Shown here in pieces: positions 1 through 11,906 of a DNA stretch of 64,000 nt. The notes under the pieces are model-generated. The model was not told the origin of the DNA. It searched no databases and worked only from the letters and a program-made list of their open reading frames with translations. Within the stretch, counting starts at the first letter, position 1; the number at the start of each line of letters is the position of its first letter. The translations under genes and the position numbers were made by a program. The DNA comes from Dactylis glomerata (Eukaryota > Streptophyta > Magnoliopsida > Poales > Poaceae), in contig QXEO01000339.1 of the NCBI GenBank assembly GCA_007115705.1, positions 5,947,386 through 6,011,385 of the forward strand. Reading direction: 5' to 3'.

Positions 1-1174
1 TTTATCTTTGAAAAAAAGAATGTATAATTAAAATGTTTATTCCAATTCATTGCATAAATAAGTTCAGTACAACCAATAAACAAATAAGTTCAAATATGAA
101 TTAAAAGTTCAAACAAATAACATCACATACAACCATCAAATAAATAAGTTCAACAAACAAATTAATTGTTGCCGTTATCTTCCAAAGCTCTTCAATCAAG
201 TAATCAATGCCATCACCTCAAGCTCTTCCTCATCATCATACTCCTCATCCGATGATGAATCGTCGGAAAACTCTTGCCAAAGCAAATTTATCTATGCAAA
301 AACAACCAATTTAGCTAGCGACGACACAATGTTAAGCACGCTGCAGGCGGCAAAGATGGTGCAACTCGTGAGCGATGTAGAAAGGAGGGCAGGGCTGCGC
401 TTACCTCCGGTGAGCGTCCAAAAACGTTGTGGGTGCCGGACAAGGGCTTTGGGCGCCGGCGAAGCACTGGGCAATGGCATCCCATCGAGCTCGGTCGCGG
501 GCATGGAGCGGCGATGGTGCTCCCAAGCGACTTTTACGAGCGTCGGGGATAGATCAGGAAGGCCGAAAACGGTAATGGCGACCAAAGAGGTCGACGCACC
601 GCGGGAGCTCGCGAATCTAGCCAACCGGGATCAATGGCGGGCGATGGATTCGGCAAGCGTGTGGCTCAATTCGCGGCGGGAAACAGGCGACGGAGGCGTG
701 GAATAGTGACATGAGGGTGGTGAGGATGTGGAAGAAGCCAGCGGCCAGAGAACTTGGGCGGAGGGTGCTAGGCATAGGCGGTGGATCCAGAAGAGTCACG
801 GTGGGACCGCCGGCGGTTGACGACTCCCGCGTGTGAAAAGGTGGGTTTTGGGAGCCCCTTTCCCACTCCCAAATTCTTGGGTGCCCGAGGAAAGGGGAAT
901 CTCCCTCCTATATACTCCCTCCGTTCCAAAATATAAGATATTGTAGCCCATCCTTGCTACACATGTATCTAGATGCTTTTAGTATATAGGTTCACTCCTT
1001 TTGCTTCAAACCTACACATTAAAAGATATCTACATATATGCATGTCAATGATGGGCTAAAACATCTTATATTTTAGAGAGAAGGAGTAGTTTTTGGAATT
1101 GTGAGACATTTATTGAGAGCGGGAGCAGTTTTTATGGATTGGGAGGCATTTTTGTCCAGCTGATGGAGATGCCC
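1..1174 (-). mobile_element. PIF/Harbinger-like DNA element, cut by the window edge
   Basis: Read on the minus strand, the element starts at 1174 with GGGCATCTCCATCAG, preceded by a TTA trinucleotide (1175-1177 as TAA on plus), the usual Harbinger target. Next comes a GC-rich stretch (about 870-330), then AT-rich sequence. A short minus-strand coding tail is visible at 292-196: it follows a possible acceptor AG and encodes a very acidic end (FSDDSSSDEEYDDEEELEV) before a TGA. The other end lies outside the window, so terminal repeats cannot be paired. A Stowaway MITE sits inside. The class assignment rests on one terminus and one possible target duplication. A captured gene fragment is the main alternative. 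Confidence 0.35.
915..1086. mobile_element. Stowaway MITE (172 bp)
   Basis: The terminal inverted repeats are CTCCCTCCGTTCCAAAATATAAG at the left (20 shown to match Stowaway ends) and the complementary CTTATATTTTAGAGAGAAGGAG at the right. The element is flanked by TA dinucleotides at 913-914 and 1087-1088, the Stowaway (Tc1/mariner) target duplication. It has no coding capacity. It interrupts the Harbinger-like element at the window edge. Confidence 0.85.
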
Positions 1175-1206
1175 TAAGACACGCAAAGGGATACGCAAAA
1201 GAAATA

Positions 1207-1378
1207 TTCCCTCCGTTTCAAAATATAAGATGTTTTAGCCTTTTTCTGATACATATTTATCTAGATATTTTTTAGTGTATAGGTTTACTTATTTTGCTTC
1301 TAACCTACACACTAAAAGATATCTAGATACATGTGTCTCAAAAAAGCTAAAACATCTTATATTTTGGAATAGAGGGAC
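1207..1378. mobile_element. Stowaway MITE (172 bp), second copy
   Basis: The ends TTCCCTCCGTTTCAAAATAT and its complement ATATTTTGGAATAGAGGGA flank an AT-rich core that resembles the copy at 915. TA dinucleotides lie at 1205-1206 and 1379-1380. The outermost bases have drifted from the family consensus. The element is non-coding. Confidence 0.75.
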
Positions 1379-1412
1379 TAGCTGAATGCCCGTGCGTTAC
1401 CACGGATCTTCA
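1377..1412 (-). other. Helitron-type 3' terminal hairpin, possible remnant
   Basis: On the minus strand this reads CCGTGGTAACGCACGGGCAT, a CG-rich hairpin followed within ten bases by CTAGT, the layout of grass Helitron 3' ends. The CTAGT partly overlaps the end of the neighbouring MITE, and no matching 5' TC terminus was found, so this may be a chance or eroded end. Confidence 0.25.
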
Positions 1413-1947
1413 TTTTTCTTCTTTCCGTAAATATACCAACAAATATTCACTTGCAGGAAAAGAGAGGTGGCCTCATAACCAAAAACAGTAAATTCTATAT
1501 CTAGTTTAATAATAAGTAACCCGATCAGTTCACTAACCTCCAACATTGAGCTACAGTATTTTACACTTTTTTAATTCTAGTTTTAAAGGCAACGCTGAGC
1601 TCTAGTTCTATGTTTTTACTGAACATTTTCTTCCTATGTCCTAGAGCGTCACTTTTGGCAATAGAGCAGAGTTTCTGCTATTTCTGTTCAAAAACAAATT
1701 CTCCGATACAAATATTACTATAATTTAGAACTTGTCAATTACAAATACATCGATGCAGCAATATTAGATGCCCCCATCATAATGAATCTCAAAATGACAT
1801 TACCTAGAGTAGAATGGCTACTAAATCACAATCGATAAAAAATCACTTCTAATGTGATTAGCAATCTTAAGAGAACAAATAGTCTCAACTTACAAAACGC
1901 CCTGATAGATATATGGTCGAAGGGAGCATACTACTTCTCTAGGATTT
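1413..1947. other. AT-rich stretch, no gene seen
   Basis: There are no open frames of note and no terminal repeats. It may be 3' flank of the candidate minus-strand gene whose last exon-like piece ends at 1948. Confidence 0.4.
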
Positions 1948-2860
1948 TTAAACCCGAACAGCTAGAAGAGCCATACCAAAAAGAGTAGAGACCCCCAATT
2001 CATTAGCACCATCCTCGCCATGTCCAGAAAGATCTGTGAGCAAAAATTATAGAACAGGTGACCAATTGCTCTGGAAAAATTTATGTAACTATGCCCTCTT
2101 AGGGCATTTCCAACTAATTACAACAACATCCATTTTTATGGGAGGCGGCAATGCTGCTTCAAAACATTAAGTGAAGCCAGGGAAAATGCAAAAGAGTATT
2201 ACAAGTAGATATCAGAAAGGTGGAAGAAAAATATTCTAAAACGTAGAGTTATAAACATCAGGAATAAAAACCGACAATAACAACAATGTAAATCCAGGAT
2301 CCAGGTCTTTAATAAGAAAATGGCTGGGGGCTCTTGACTCTTGTTGGGGAAGTTCAATAAAGGGTTGCAAGAGCTCCCCTGCAGTAAAAGCTTGAAAAAA
2401 AATCCGACAATAACAGCAATGTAATCTAATTACGTTTCCTGGATCCAGGTCTTTAAATACCAAGTAATTCAGTTTATCTTTCTTGCAGGCATTGGCAGCA
2501 GATTGGTACAGAGTTAAAATCTTACTCTCAACATGGTCTTTCCCCTGTCCGAGAAAGACAATGCATATCGACTCAATTTTTAAGCAAAACAAATCTGAGT
2601 ATCTCTTTCAGAATAAACTGTTGCAATTACATGCTGGAAATTGGTTTTTCCACGATGATAATTAGCGAGCACTTTCAGTTAACTTAGAAGGTGCTACCAA
2701 AAGACAGGTTTCACTTATAATTAATTAATTCCTTTAAATCCTTTAATGAAGTAAAGCAATCAACAACGTCAAGTATCCTGGAGAGAAAAAGGGAGATGTG
2801 ATAGTAAATCAACCATCAGACATAAAAAAATATGTGTAACCATAAGGCATGCATACAAAG

Positions 2861-2974
2861 ACACAATTTCACATCAGTTGAGGAGAGATTACCTAAGGTG
2901 AGTATCAACCACGCCAGACACAATTTCACACAGTTGAGAAGAAATAATTTGATGTGAGTATGAGCCACGTCAAT
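2861..2974. repeat. Degenerate 57-bp tandem duplication
   Basis: The sequence ACACAATTTCACA begins two successive copies at 2861 and 2918. Both continue through CAGTTGAG and GTGAGTAT to a CCACG motif. The copies have diverged by several substitutions and small gaps. It lies within the presumed intron of the candidate gene. Confidence 0.6.
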
Positions 2975-4858
2975 GGATAGACTATGTTAGAAAATGCTGC
3001 TGCTAGTTGTTGCTGGCCGCCAGATGCAACTGGTAGTCGCTGCCTTGTTCGTCCATTGCATCAGGTGTCCTATGTTTGGGCAGTGGTGCCATATGGAACT
3101 AATTATTTCTTCTGATTTTCATATACCAGCTATATATGCTAAGCATTCATATATTCTCAATTCCCTAAAGTCTATTTATCATCTCTTCCTTGGCCGGCAG
3201 CTCTAAGTATTGCAAAAATCAAATGCAATCACTCATCAGAAGCAAATGTGCATCCAAATTTACCTCTACAACAAGATCATTCAATCGTTAACCACTAAAA
3301 TATGGACAATTTCGTGGCTAAATAGCACGTGCTCTTTTTTTCTTGAAAAAGACACTTCGTCACAGCTTCAAAATCTACAGTATCGTTGCAGTGTGATTTA
3401 TTGTTCAAATAGCCTATTGTTTCTTCACAGCAATCTTTCATGTTTTACCCTATCAATTTAATGACCTCATGCACAACCAAAAAGGTACAACTCACATATT
3501 TTTCTTCAAAAATGTATCTGTTAAAAAAAATTAGAACTTCCTCTGCGCACGAATTAGCTCTTAAAAAACGACCAGGATTGTAAAGAAAAAATAATTTTTT
3601 ATCTACATCAGAGAGTGGTATGAGCTAAGCTTTTACATGGCACCACTTTTAATTCCATCTGAGAGAGAACATTTGATAGTTAGCAGCTTCTGTGTTAGTG
3701 CACTTCAATGATACAATTAAGAAAATATCAAAACTACGAATGAATAACTGAATAATGATTTACACATCCATGTACAGAGGGAAGAGAACGACAATTGACT
3801 CTCAACACTTACACCCGCTTTAGGGTGAAAACAAAGTGGAATCGGTAAAAAATGAGCTCTAATTTGTTTGATTATGGATCTTTTATCAAAAAGCAGGAAA
3901 AGGAGTCGAAAACTGCAGTACAAAACACGACACTAATATGTAACGGACGTGGAACGGAAGAATATTTGTCGATATGTCTAAACATGGGCCCAGCGAGAAA
4001 GCTCTAGAACACAAAAATAATTGCGATAGTTGGATAAGCAACAAAAAGAACAGAAACCTTTCAATAGAAATCTCCACTACAAATTACAAGCAGCGTAGGT
4101 GATTAAATTCTGAAGATAATTGCTGCAGCACACAGCATGCAGCAAGCCAATGCTTAATGCTTTTTAACAAACTTACTACATTTTTGCGAGGCTGCCACAA
4201 AAATAAGGATCCAGAACCAGTAGTAGGATATATTGACAATGGCTGAGAGGGCCTTGTGTTTAATGGAGCCTCAGTCTTACAGTCATTATACTCGCCCCGC
4301 CTTACAAAAAAAAAAGAACTCAACACCTACAAAAATAGAAATTGATAACTGCCAAGACAACTAAGTCCAGTTGAGATTGAAATTAACCTAATTTTGTGCT
4401 CTAACCTGCACACACGAAAGCAAGTTAAACTAAGAAGAATTTTGGAATATAACCAGTGCACAGATTGTAGCCTGAATCATCGCTCAAATTCAGTTACCAT
4501 AGTACTAAATAAAAAGCAGTGAAGCCACTAAACTCACTAACCATCTGTACAAAGCTCTACCCATTCAATCCAAATGATTCCAAGTCCATACTCCATGCTC
4601 TTGAGGTCAAAGGAAACCATCTTATCTCATCCAGCAATGGTTGGAGCATGGAATCCTTCAACTGCAGAAACCATTTGTATGTGTAAACAGAGCTCTACCA
4701 GTCAATCAAACCCATCCAGATTTTGTTTGCAATGTATGAGGTGGATCTAGATTACCCAAGACTGGATGACGAAGGGAATGCGGCTCGTACCTCGAACGCG
4801 ATGAGGCTGAACTGGAACACGTATTGAGCCGGGCGGCTGAGAGTTGCGGCCTGGCGGG

Positions 4859-6525
4859 TGATACGTCTCAAACGTATCTATAATTTTTGATGCTCCATGC
4901 TTTGTTTTACACCATTTGCCTATTGTTTCGTTACACTTAGTGGCATTTTTATACATTTTCCGGAACTTACCTATTAACGAAGTGCCACAGTGCCAGTTTC
5001 CTGTTTTCTGCTGTTTTTGTGTTTCAGAAGTGATACACAGGAAATATTCTCGGAATTGGACGAAACAAGTTCCTGAAGTCATATTTCACCGGGGAGCTCC
5101 CAAACATCCGAAGGAGAGAAGGAGAGGGGCCACGTGGGCCCCACACACAGGGGTGGCGCGGCCAGACCCCTGGCCGCGCCGGCCCCGTGTGAGGGGGCGT
5201 GGGACCCCCTCTGACAGTCCCCTTTCGCCTATAAGTACCCCCTGACGAGAAAAACCTAAGGCCGGATCAGTTTTCCAGAATACATCGCGATCCGCCGCCG
5301 CCGTCGACCCGAATATCGGGAGGGTCCAGAAGCTCTTCCCGGCACCCTGCCGGAGAGGGGAATCGCCACCGGAGGTCTTCTTCATCGCCATGCTTGCCTC
5401 CGGAGCGATGAGTGAGTAGTCTACCTTGGACTATGGGTCCATAGCAGTAGCTAGATGGTTGTCTTCTCCACCATGTGCTTCATGTTTAGATCTCATGAGC
5501 TGCCCTACATGATTGAGATCACCGTTATGTAATACTATGATGTTGGTTTGTTGGGATCCGATGAATATTGGTGTTTATGATTAAGTTGCTGTACTGAATT
5601 ATATCTTTTGTTATCTCTATGTTGTTTATGATCTTGCATGCTCTCCGTTGTTAGTAGCTATCTTGGCCGAGTAGTTGCTAGTGACTCCAAGAGGGGGTAT
5701 TTATGCTCGATAGTGGGTTCATGCCTCTATTTCACCTGGGGGAGTGACAGAAACCTCTAAGGTGGTAGATGTGCTGTTGCTACTAGGGAGAAAACAACAT
5801 TCATATGCTCAAGGGCATATGCTTTGTTTACATTACACACTTTGCTTAATGCAATCATCTGTTGTTCGCAACTTAATACTTTCGGGGTGTTCGGATGATA
5901 TCCCTGGGGGTGGATTATTAGTCATAGATGCAGTTGGATGGCGGTCTATGTATTTTGTTGTAATGCCCAGAGTAAATCTCATAGTGATCTTCTTGACATA
6001 TCACGTTATCTTTATTCTATCAATTGCCCAACTGTAATTTGTTTACCCAGCATGTTATTTTATCTATGGAGAGACACCACTAGTGAACTGTGGACCCCGG
6101 TCCTATTTTAATCATATTGCAATCACCTGTTTACTTTTCCCGCACTGTTTACTTTACTAGCATTTTACTACTGTTTTCCACTCGATACACTCATAACCTT
6201 TGTTTCAAGCAAACCGGTGAGATTGACAACCTCATCGCAAGTTGGGAACAAAGTATTTGTCTGTGTGTGTGCAGGTTCCGCGTTGCTGCTGGCCGAAGAC
6301 GAGTCAACAAGTATCGTTAACGGCGCCCTTGTTGGAGTGTCACTAAGCCAGTCCGCATCACCTTCAGTCGTCACTGTCTCCCTTCTCCTGATCGATATAC
6401 CTTGGTTTCTTAACTGAGGGAAGACTAGCCGCTACACTCATCATACCTTCCTCTTGGGGTTCCCAACGGGCTGGTCATCACCACGCACAAGGACTCACTG
6501 CTCCCACATCATCACACGAGTAGCA
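4859..6525 (+). repeat. 5' LTR of element A
   Basis: It begins TGATACGTCTCAAACG and ends GAGTAGCA. The U3 part holds a GC-rich block (about 5090-5220) and a TATA-like box at 5229-5237. It differs from the 3' LTR at 'gatgctcc' versus 'gatgatcc' and at 'aacttacc' versus 'aactaacc'. Open frames inside the LTR are identical in both copies and are not believed to be genes. Confidence 0.95.
5229..5237 (+). promoter_or_regulatory. TATA-like box of the element A LTR promoter
   Basis: CTATAAGTA follows a GC-rich block, and a transcription start would be expected about 30 bp downstream. The same place in elements D and E reads CTATAAAGA (for example 52287-52295), so position and context are conserved across the family. 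The twin copy in the 3' LTR is at 10610-10618. Confidence 0.55.
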
Positions 6526-6535
6526 GCTAATTTTC

Positions 6536-6553
6536 TGGCGCCGTTGCCGGGGA
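6536..6553 (+). promoter_or_regulatory. Primer-binding site (tRNA-Asp)
   Basis: TGGCGCCGTTGCCGGGGA is complementary to the 3' end of plant tRNA-Asp, including its CCA tail, and is where minus-strand DNA synthesis would start. The same site occurs at 53577-53594 (E), on the minus strand at 62057-62073 (D), and with one mismatch at 44937-44953 (C). Confidence 0.85.
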
Positions 6554-6716
6554 AGGAAGAGAAGACTTCTGCGAGGGGAGTTCTTCGCACACACATTCTT
6601 TACTTTGTTATTTGTTTTGCTTTACTTTATTTTATTTTACCTGCATTGCTTTTTATATCAAAAACCCAAAAAAATTAGAATCCTTGGTAGTTGTTATTTC
6701 TTTACTTTAGTTTATC

Positions 6717-7307
6717 ATGTTGTTCCCTGAGTTCGTTCTGGAGGACCTCTCTGTAGGGAGTGGTTCGATTATTGGCAAAAGTAACATTGAGGAGTTCTTT
6801 AGTCACATTAGTATGCATGATGAAGTTGAGGAAAAGTCTTTGATTGAGTTAGCTCCTAGTATTGAAGTTGCTTCTGTTATATTAATTGACATGTTGGAAA
6901 CTAGGTTTGCTAGTCTTAATCCTTATATGCAATACATGTTCCTCAAGCTTCATGAAATTGAGGATCCCGAAAAGAAAGCTTTTATCTTAGAAACCTTGCG
7001 CACAGAATTTAGAGATGTTGCAATTGAGGCTAGGAAAGTTTTTAAGAAGTTTAATAAGCTTGGCTCGCCTGTTAAGGTTGTTGGTACGCCTGATGATTTT
7101 AAAACACCAATACCTTATGAACTTATAGGAATTCATGATGCTTGGGAAAAGAATTCTAGTTGGATTTGCCCTGAAAATCTTTTCGATAAAAGTAGCGTGC
7201 CAAAGCGTGATCGTAAAGGAGTTTCAAAAACTCAGTTGAACACATTTTCCTTCATTGTTGAAAAGATCGCTGCTGTTGATCTTAATGTTTCACTTGATAT
7301 TACTTGA
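6717..7307 (+). CDS. 196-residue protein of element A, function unknown
   Basis: The frame opens at a true ATG at 6717, about 165 bp after the primer-binding site, where the gag gene of the related element E would start. The protein is acidic in its first half and mostly helical in composition. It has no CCHC knuckle, no protease motif and no recognisable enzyme motif. It is not similar to the E gag-protease, except that the last residues and the stop region (SLDIT versus SLDVT, then TGA) are homologous at the DNA level. That puts the exchange junction a few codons before the stop. Because A is nearly intact and very young, the frame may be translated. Whether it helps mobility, for example in RNA packaging, cannot be told from sequence. 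Confidence 0.6.
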   Translation: MLFPEFVLEDLSVGSGSIIGKSNIEEFFSHISMHDEVEEKSLIELAPSIEVASVILIDMLETRFASLNPYMQYMFLKLHEIEDPEKKAFILETLRTEFRDVAIEARKVFKKFNKLGSPVKVVGTPDDFKTPIPYELIGIHDAWEKNSSWICPENLFDKSSVPKRDRKGVSKTQLNTFSFIVEKIAAVDLNVSLDIT

Positions 7308-10224
7308 TTCGCAATTTTCTGCGCCTAGCTCAAAGGCGTTAAAGAAAAGCACTCTTGGGAGATAACCCATTGTTTACTTTTCAGTACTTTTTCTTTTTCT
7401 TGAGTCTTGGAAGTCATTACTACTGTAATGACCGCTCCTTATCTTGTTTATTTCGTTTTTGTGCCAAGAGAAGCCTCTAATTTGAGTGAGGTCAAGATTT
7501 GGGGTTATTGCTGTCCTGAAACTGTTTTCGGTGCTGCACCGTAAAAATTCGTGAAAATTCTCTGTTTATCTTTTGGACCTGCGATTTCTTGTGCTTATGC
7601 CCCAGGTTATATCCAAACTTTTCTTAGTTGAACACTTTTTGATTTGAGCAACAGAAAATCCCTCAAAAATTCGTCCATTATCAGCTGTCCAGTTTTGACA
7701 GATTTCTGCCAATATTTGTTTTTGCCACTTTATCGCTTTCTTTTGAGTTCTTTTTTATCATGGAACTCTTGTGGAAGTTGCTACAGTAGTATATACTTTA
7801 TATGTGGTAGTTTTGGGTTGAAACCTGAAGCTAAAAGAGGTTGAATATATTTTATGCTTGCACTAATGTTGCTAATAGAATTGTGTTTAGTTTTGTATGA
7901 AGGAAGTTTTCAAGTGTAGGGATTGGAGAATGATGAGATGAGTTGAAGAATGGACAAAAGCTCAAGCTTGGGGATGCCCATGCAGCACCCCAAGAAATAT
8001 CCAAGAAGTACAAGCGTCAAAGCTTGGGGATGCCCCCGAGGCACCCCTTCTTCATCGGCAAAAATCAGGTCACCTTTCAAAACACTATATTTTTATTGCT
8101 TCATGCACTATGTGTTTTTCTTGGAGCGTCAGTTGTTTTAGTTTTCTTAGTGTGTTTAGTTTGTTTGTTTGCTGCAATAAATGGTTGGACCCCAACAAAT
8201 TTCCTTTGGAGGAGATGTACTCGTTTTCATTTGCAAAGAATGCTCTAGTTTTCACTCTTATAAATCGAGCATTCTAGTTTTTCTGCTACTGCTTTTGGTT
8301 TTCGTTTTCGCCTTGATTTGCGTTCAGATCTTGTCATATCTTTTCATCAAGGTGTATTTTTGCCTCTGAACTTTATTGGTTTTCATCAAAAGAGGTGTTT
8401 ATAAAAATTTCAAATGGTGTTGGAAAAGAGAAAAAGCTTTGTGCAAAATAGTGGTACAAGAAGGAGCTTGTGTAGACTGTGGCTTAGGCTTTTTCATGTC
8501 ATGCTTGATGTCTTTTTGATAGTATGCTTAGTGGTTTTGCTGTAGCATGACTTGTCTCAAATAACTGAGATTGCTTAATGAGCCTTTGAAAAAATCATGC
8601 GTTGTTTTTATTGTATGGAAGCATTATTTTGGTTTTCTCCTTGATGCTTTATTTGGGTTGACTTGGCGCATGCTCACACATGTTAGACTCTTCCAAAGTC
8701 GCCATTAGCCTTCATGATCATTTAGTTTTTGACTTTTGATGCCATCGTATGCTTCTTTTAATGTCGCTTTGTCGCTTTGCATGATTATGGCCATTATTGC
8801 TCTCTTAGTCGGTCGCTCCCAGTCTTTTGCTAGCCCTCGCCTTGTACTGAGTATGAGCTCTACTCGTGCATCCAACTCCTAAAAGCCAAAGTTTTCCATT
8901 GTGTCCACTATACATACCTACTAGCAATTTGCTATTCCAAGTAAATTTGACTTGCTTTTATTTTCTCTTCAAATTAAACTCTTACCAGTGTTATGCGAAA
9001 TTCGGTCAGTAAAGCTCTCACGAACCGGAAGGCACACTTTACTTTTTCCTGTTCTAAAAATTTGACATTGTGGTCTTTTATGTTGAGTTGTTACGCTTAC
9101 AAGTTGTAAGTTGGATTCTAGCCCAACCATGCCGTCATGGGGCAAGCTTTCAACATTGCACTTCCTATTTGAGTTGATATCGTGATCTTTTGTTTATGGA
9201 TGCCCGCTGTGTGAAATGAATTGGGAATCTTGTGAGGATCATGGAGTTTTTATATGTGTTAGGGAAACGCTGGGCCGCCAATCTAAGCCATGCATAATTC
9301 ATGGTGGAAATTTGCAGCATACCCATGGTGAACATTCGATGACGCATCTCACAATAAAAAGCTAAACAATATAGCAAATAAAAGAGATGTCGAGGTGTTC
9401 ATTGTCTGCTTGTCCTGTCATTTTGGTGTGGGCTTGTTCCATGTCATCGGGCACGGAGGTACCCCATTGGCGGTTCTCAATGATATGCATATACTTACAA
9501 TGACAAGAGCCTTGCTTGGGACTCTAAGTAAACTAGCATGGTTTGGGTACTCGTATTCACGGGACACGAGGTTTTCAACTTATGATTTGTCAAGCATATG
9601 CATCATAATTGTTCTCGCATTAACTTTAACCATTCAAGATGCTTATGATGGGGGCAATGAGAGCTCAAAGCCGGTAAGTACCATAATTTTTGAAGGTTAT
9701 AAAACTTGCAATCACTGCTTCCCTCTGCGAAGGGCCTTTCTTTTATTTTTATGTTGAGTCACCACCTTCTTTCTTTATGCACCATTAAGAGAGCATAGTT
9801 GTCATTCTTAGTGTGATATGCATTGTCCCAAGGTTCATTGATTGACTCATATTGATTGGTTTCACTTGTTCTTAAATTATTTGTATCTAGTCGCCCTCTT
9901 AAACTTTGAGGTGTCCTATGCATTTATGTTTTGCTCTCTTTGAAGGACAAGCTGAAAACCATTTGTATGTTTTCCTTATGATTAGAACACACGTTTGACT
10001 TTCATTGTTTCATTATCATGATCTTTTGTTTGTGTTCATTTGCATGTTTACAACATGGTTGCTAAGTTCTTATTGTCATGATTATATCTTTCATGCCCAT
10101 GTTTTAAGTTCTATTGATCCCAGCTCATCAATGCTTACATATATGATCAAGATTGTGTAGGTGCATGTCACCTCAAAAATTATTCTTTTGTTATCACTTA
10201 CCTACTCGAGGACGAGCAGGAGTT
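7308..10224 (+). other. 3' non-coding body of element A
   Basis: About 2.9 kb between the stop codon and the polypurine tract is shared with D and E, and in part with C. It contains two exact internal copies of the polypurine-tract core AAGCTTGGGGATGC (7964-7977 and 8020-8033), a sense frame of about 90 residues ending at a possible GT donor near 9673, and an antisense frame near 9377-9165. No pol genes are present. Confidence 0.6.
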
Positions 10225-10239
10225 AAGCTTGGGGATGCT
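10225..10239 (+). promoter_or_regulatory. Polypurine tract of element A
   Basis: AAGCTTGGGGATGCT lies directly before the TG of the 3' LTR and would prime plus-strand synthesis. The 14-bp core recurs twice inside the same element. Confidence 0.6.
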
Positions 10240-11906
10240 TGATACGTCTCAAACGTATCTATAATTTTTGATGATCCATGCTTTGTTTTACACCATTTGC
10301 CTATTGTTTCGTTACACTTAGTGGCATTTTTATACATTTTCCGGAACTAACCTATTAACGAAGTGCCACAGTGCCAGTTTCCTGTTTTCTGCTGTTTTTG
10401 TGTTTCAGAAGTGATACACAGGAAATATTCTCGGAATTGGACGAAACAAGTTCCTGAAGTCATATTTCACCGGGGAGCTCCCAAACATCCGAAGGAGAGA
10501 AGGAGAGGGGCCACGTGGGCCCCACACACAGGGGTGGCGCGGCCAGACCCCTGGCCGCGCCGGCCCCGTGTGAGGGGGCGTGGGACCCCCTCTGACAGTC
10601 CCCTTTCGCCTATAAGTACCCCCTGACGAGAAAAACCTAAGGCCGGATCAGTTTTCCAGAATACATCGCGATCCGCCGCCGCCGTCGACCCGAATATCGG
10701 GAGGGTCCAGAAGCTCTTCCCGGCACCCTGCCGGAGAGGGGAATCGCCACCGGAGGTCTTCTTCATCGCCATGCTTGCCTCCGGAGCGATGAGTGAGTAG
10801 TCTACCTTGGACTATGGGTCCATAGCAGTAGCTAGATGGTTGTCTTCTCCACCATGTGCTTCATGTTTAGATCTCATGAGCTGCCCTACATGATTGAGAT
10901 CACCGTTATGTAATACTATGATGTTGGTTTGTTGGGATCCGATGAATATTGGTGTTTATGATTAAGTTGCTGTACTGAATTATATCTTTTGTTATCTCTA
11001 TGTTGTTTATGATCTTGCATGCTCTCCGTTGTTAGTAGCTATCTTGGCCGAGTAGTTGCTAGTGACTCCAAGAGGGGGTATTTATGCTCGATAGTGGGTT
11101 CATGCCTCTATTTCACCTGGGGGAGTGACAGAAACCTCTAAGGTGGTAGATGTGCTGTTGCTACTAGGGAGAAAACAACATTCATATGCTCAAGGGCATA
11201 TGCTTTGTTTACATTACACACTTTGCTTAATGCAATCATCTGTTGTTCGCAACTTAATACTTTCGGGGTGTTCGGATGATATCCCTGGGGGTGGATTATT
11301 AGTCATAGATGCAGTTGGATGGCGGTCTATGTATTTTGTTGTAATGCCCAGAGTAAATCTCATAGTGATCTTCTTGACATATCACGTTATCTTTATTCTA
11401 TCAATTGCCCAACTGTAATTTGTTTACCCAGCATGTTATTTTATCTATGGAGAGACACCACTAGTGAACTGTGGACCCCGGTCCTATTTTAATCATATTG
11501 CAATCACCTGTTTACTTTTCCCGCACTGTTTACTTTACTAGCATTTTACTACTGTTTTCCACTCGATACACTCATAACCTTTGTTTCAAGCAAACCGGTG
11601 AGATTGACAACCTCATCGCAAGTTGGGAACAAAGTATTTGTCTGTGTGTGTGCAGGTTCCGCGTTGCTGCTGGCCGAAGACGAGTCAACAAGTATCGTTA
11701 ACGGCGCCCTTGTTGGAGTGTCACTAAGCCAGTCCGCATCACCTTCAGTCGTCACTGTCTCCCTTCTCCTGATCGATATACCTTGGTTTCTTAACTGAGG
11801 GAAGACTAGCCGCTACACTCATCATACCTTCCTCTTGGGGTTCCCAACGGGCTGGTCATCACCACGCACAAGGACTCACTGCTCCCACATCATCACACGA
11901 GTAGCA
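10240..11906 (+). repeat. 3' LTR of element A
   Basis: It has the same length as the 5' LTR (1667 bp) and, by eye, two substitutions. It ends in CA at 11906, followed by the GCGGG duplication. Confidence 0.95.

Larger units (their letters stand above)
4859..11906 (+). mobile_element. Element A: complete, very young non-autonomous LTR retrotransposon
   Basis: The element is 7048 bp with two 1667-bp LTRs. It starts TG and ends CA, and is flanked by the 5-bp duplication GCGGG at 4854-4858 and 11907-11911. A primer-binding site complementary to the 3' end of tRNA-Asp lies 10 bp after the left LTR, and a polypurine tract precedes the right LTR. The interior encodes one 196-residue protein of unknown function. 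I see no gag, protease, reverse transcriptase, RNase H or integrase, so it must use proteins from another element. The LTR start and the tRNA-Asp primer fit the Gypsy/Athila-like elements of Triticeae. I found two base differences between its LTRs. It splits an exon of the candidate minus-strand gene. Confidence 0.95.

Noticed and set aside
5086..5391. Antisense frame in the LTR (MAMKKTSGGDSPLRQGAGKS...) seen in A, B, D and E
   Set aside because: It recurs only because the LTRs are nearly the same DNA. It overlaps the TATA region in antisense, and the D and E copies drift and lose length without sign of selection.
6536..6553. Match to tRNA-Asp considered as a tRNA gene
   Set aside because: Only the last 18 nt of the tRNA are matched, in complementary sense, at the expected primer-binding position. 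There is no cloverleaf.
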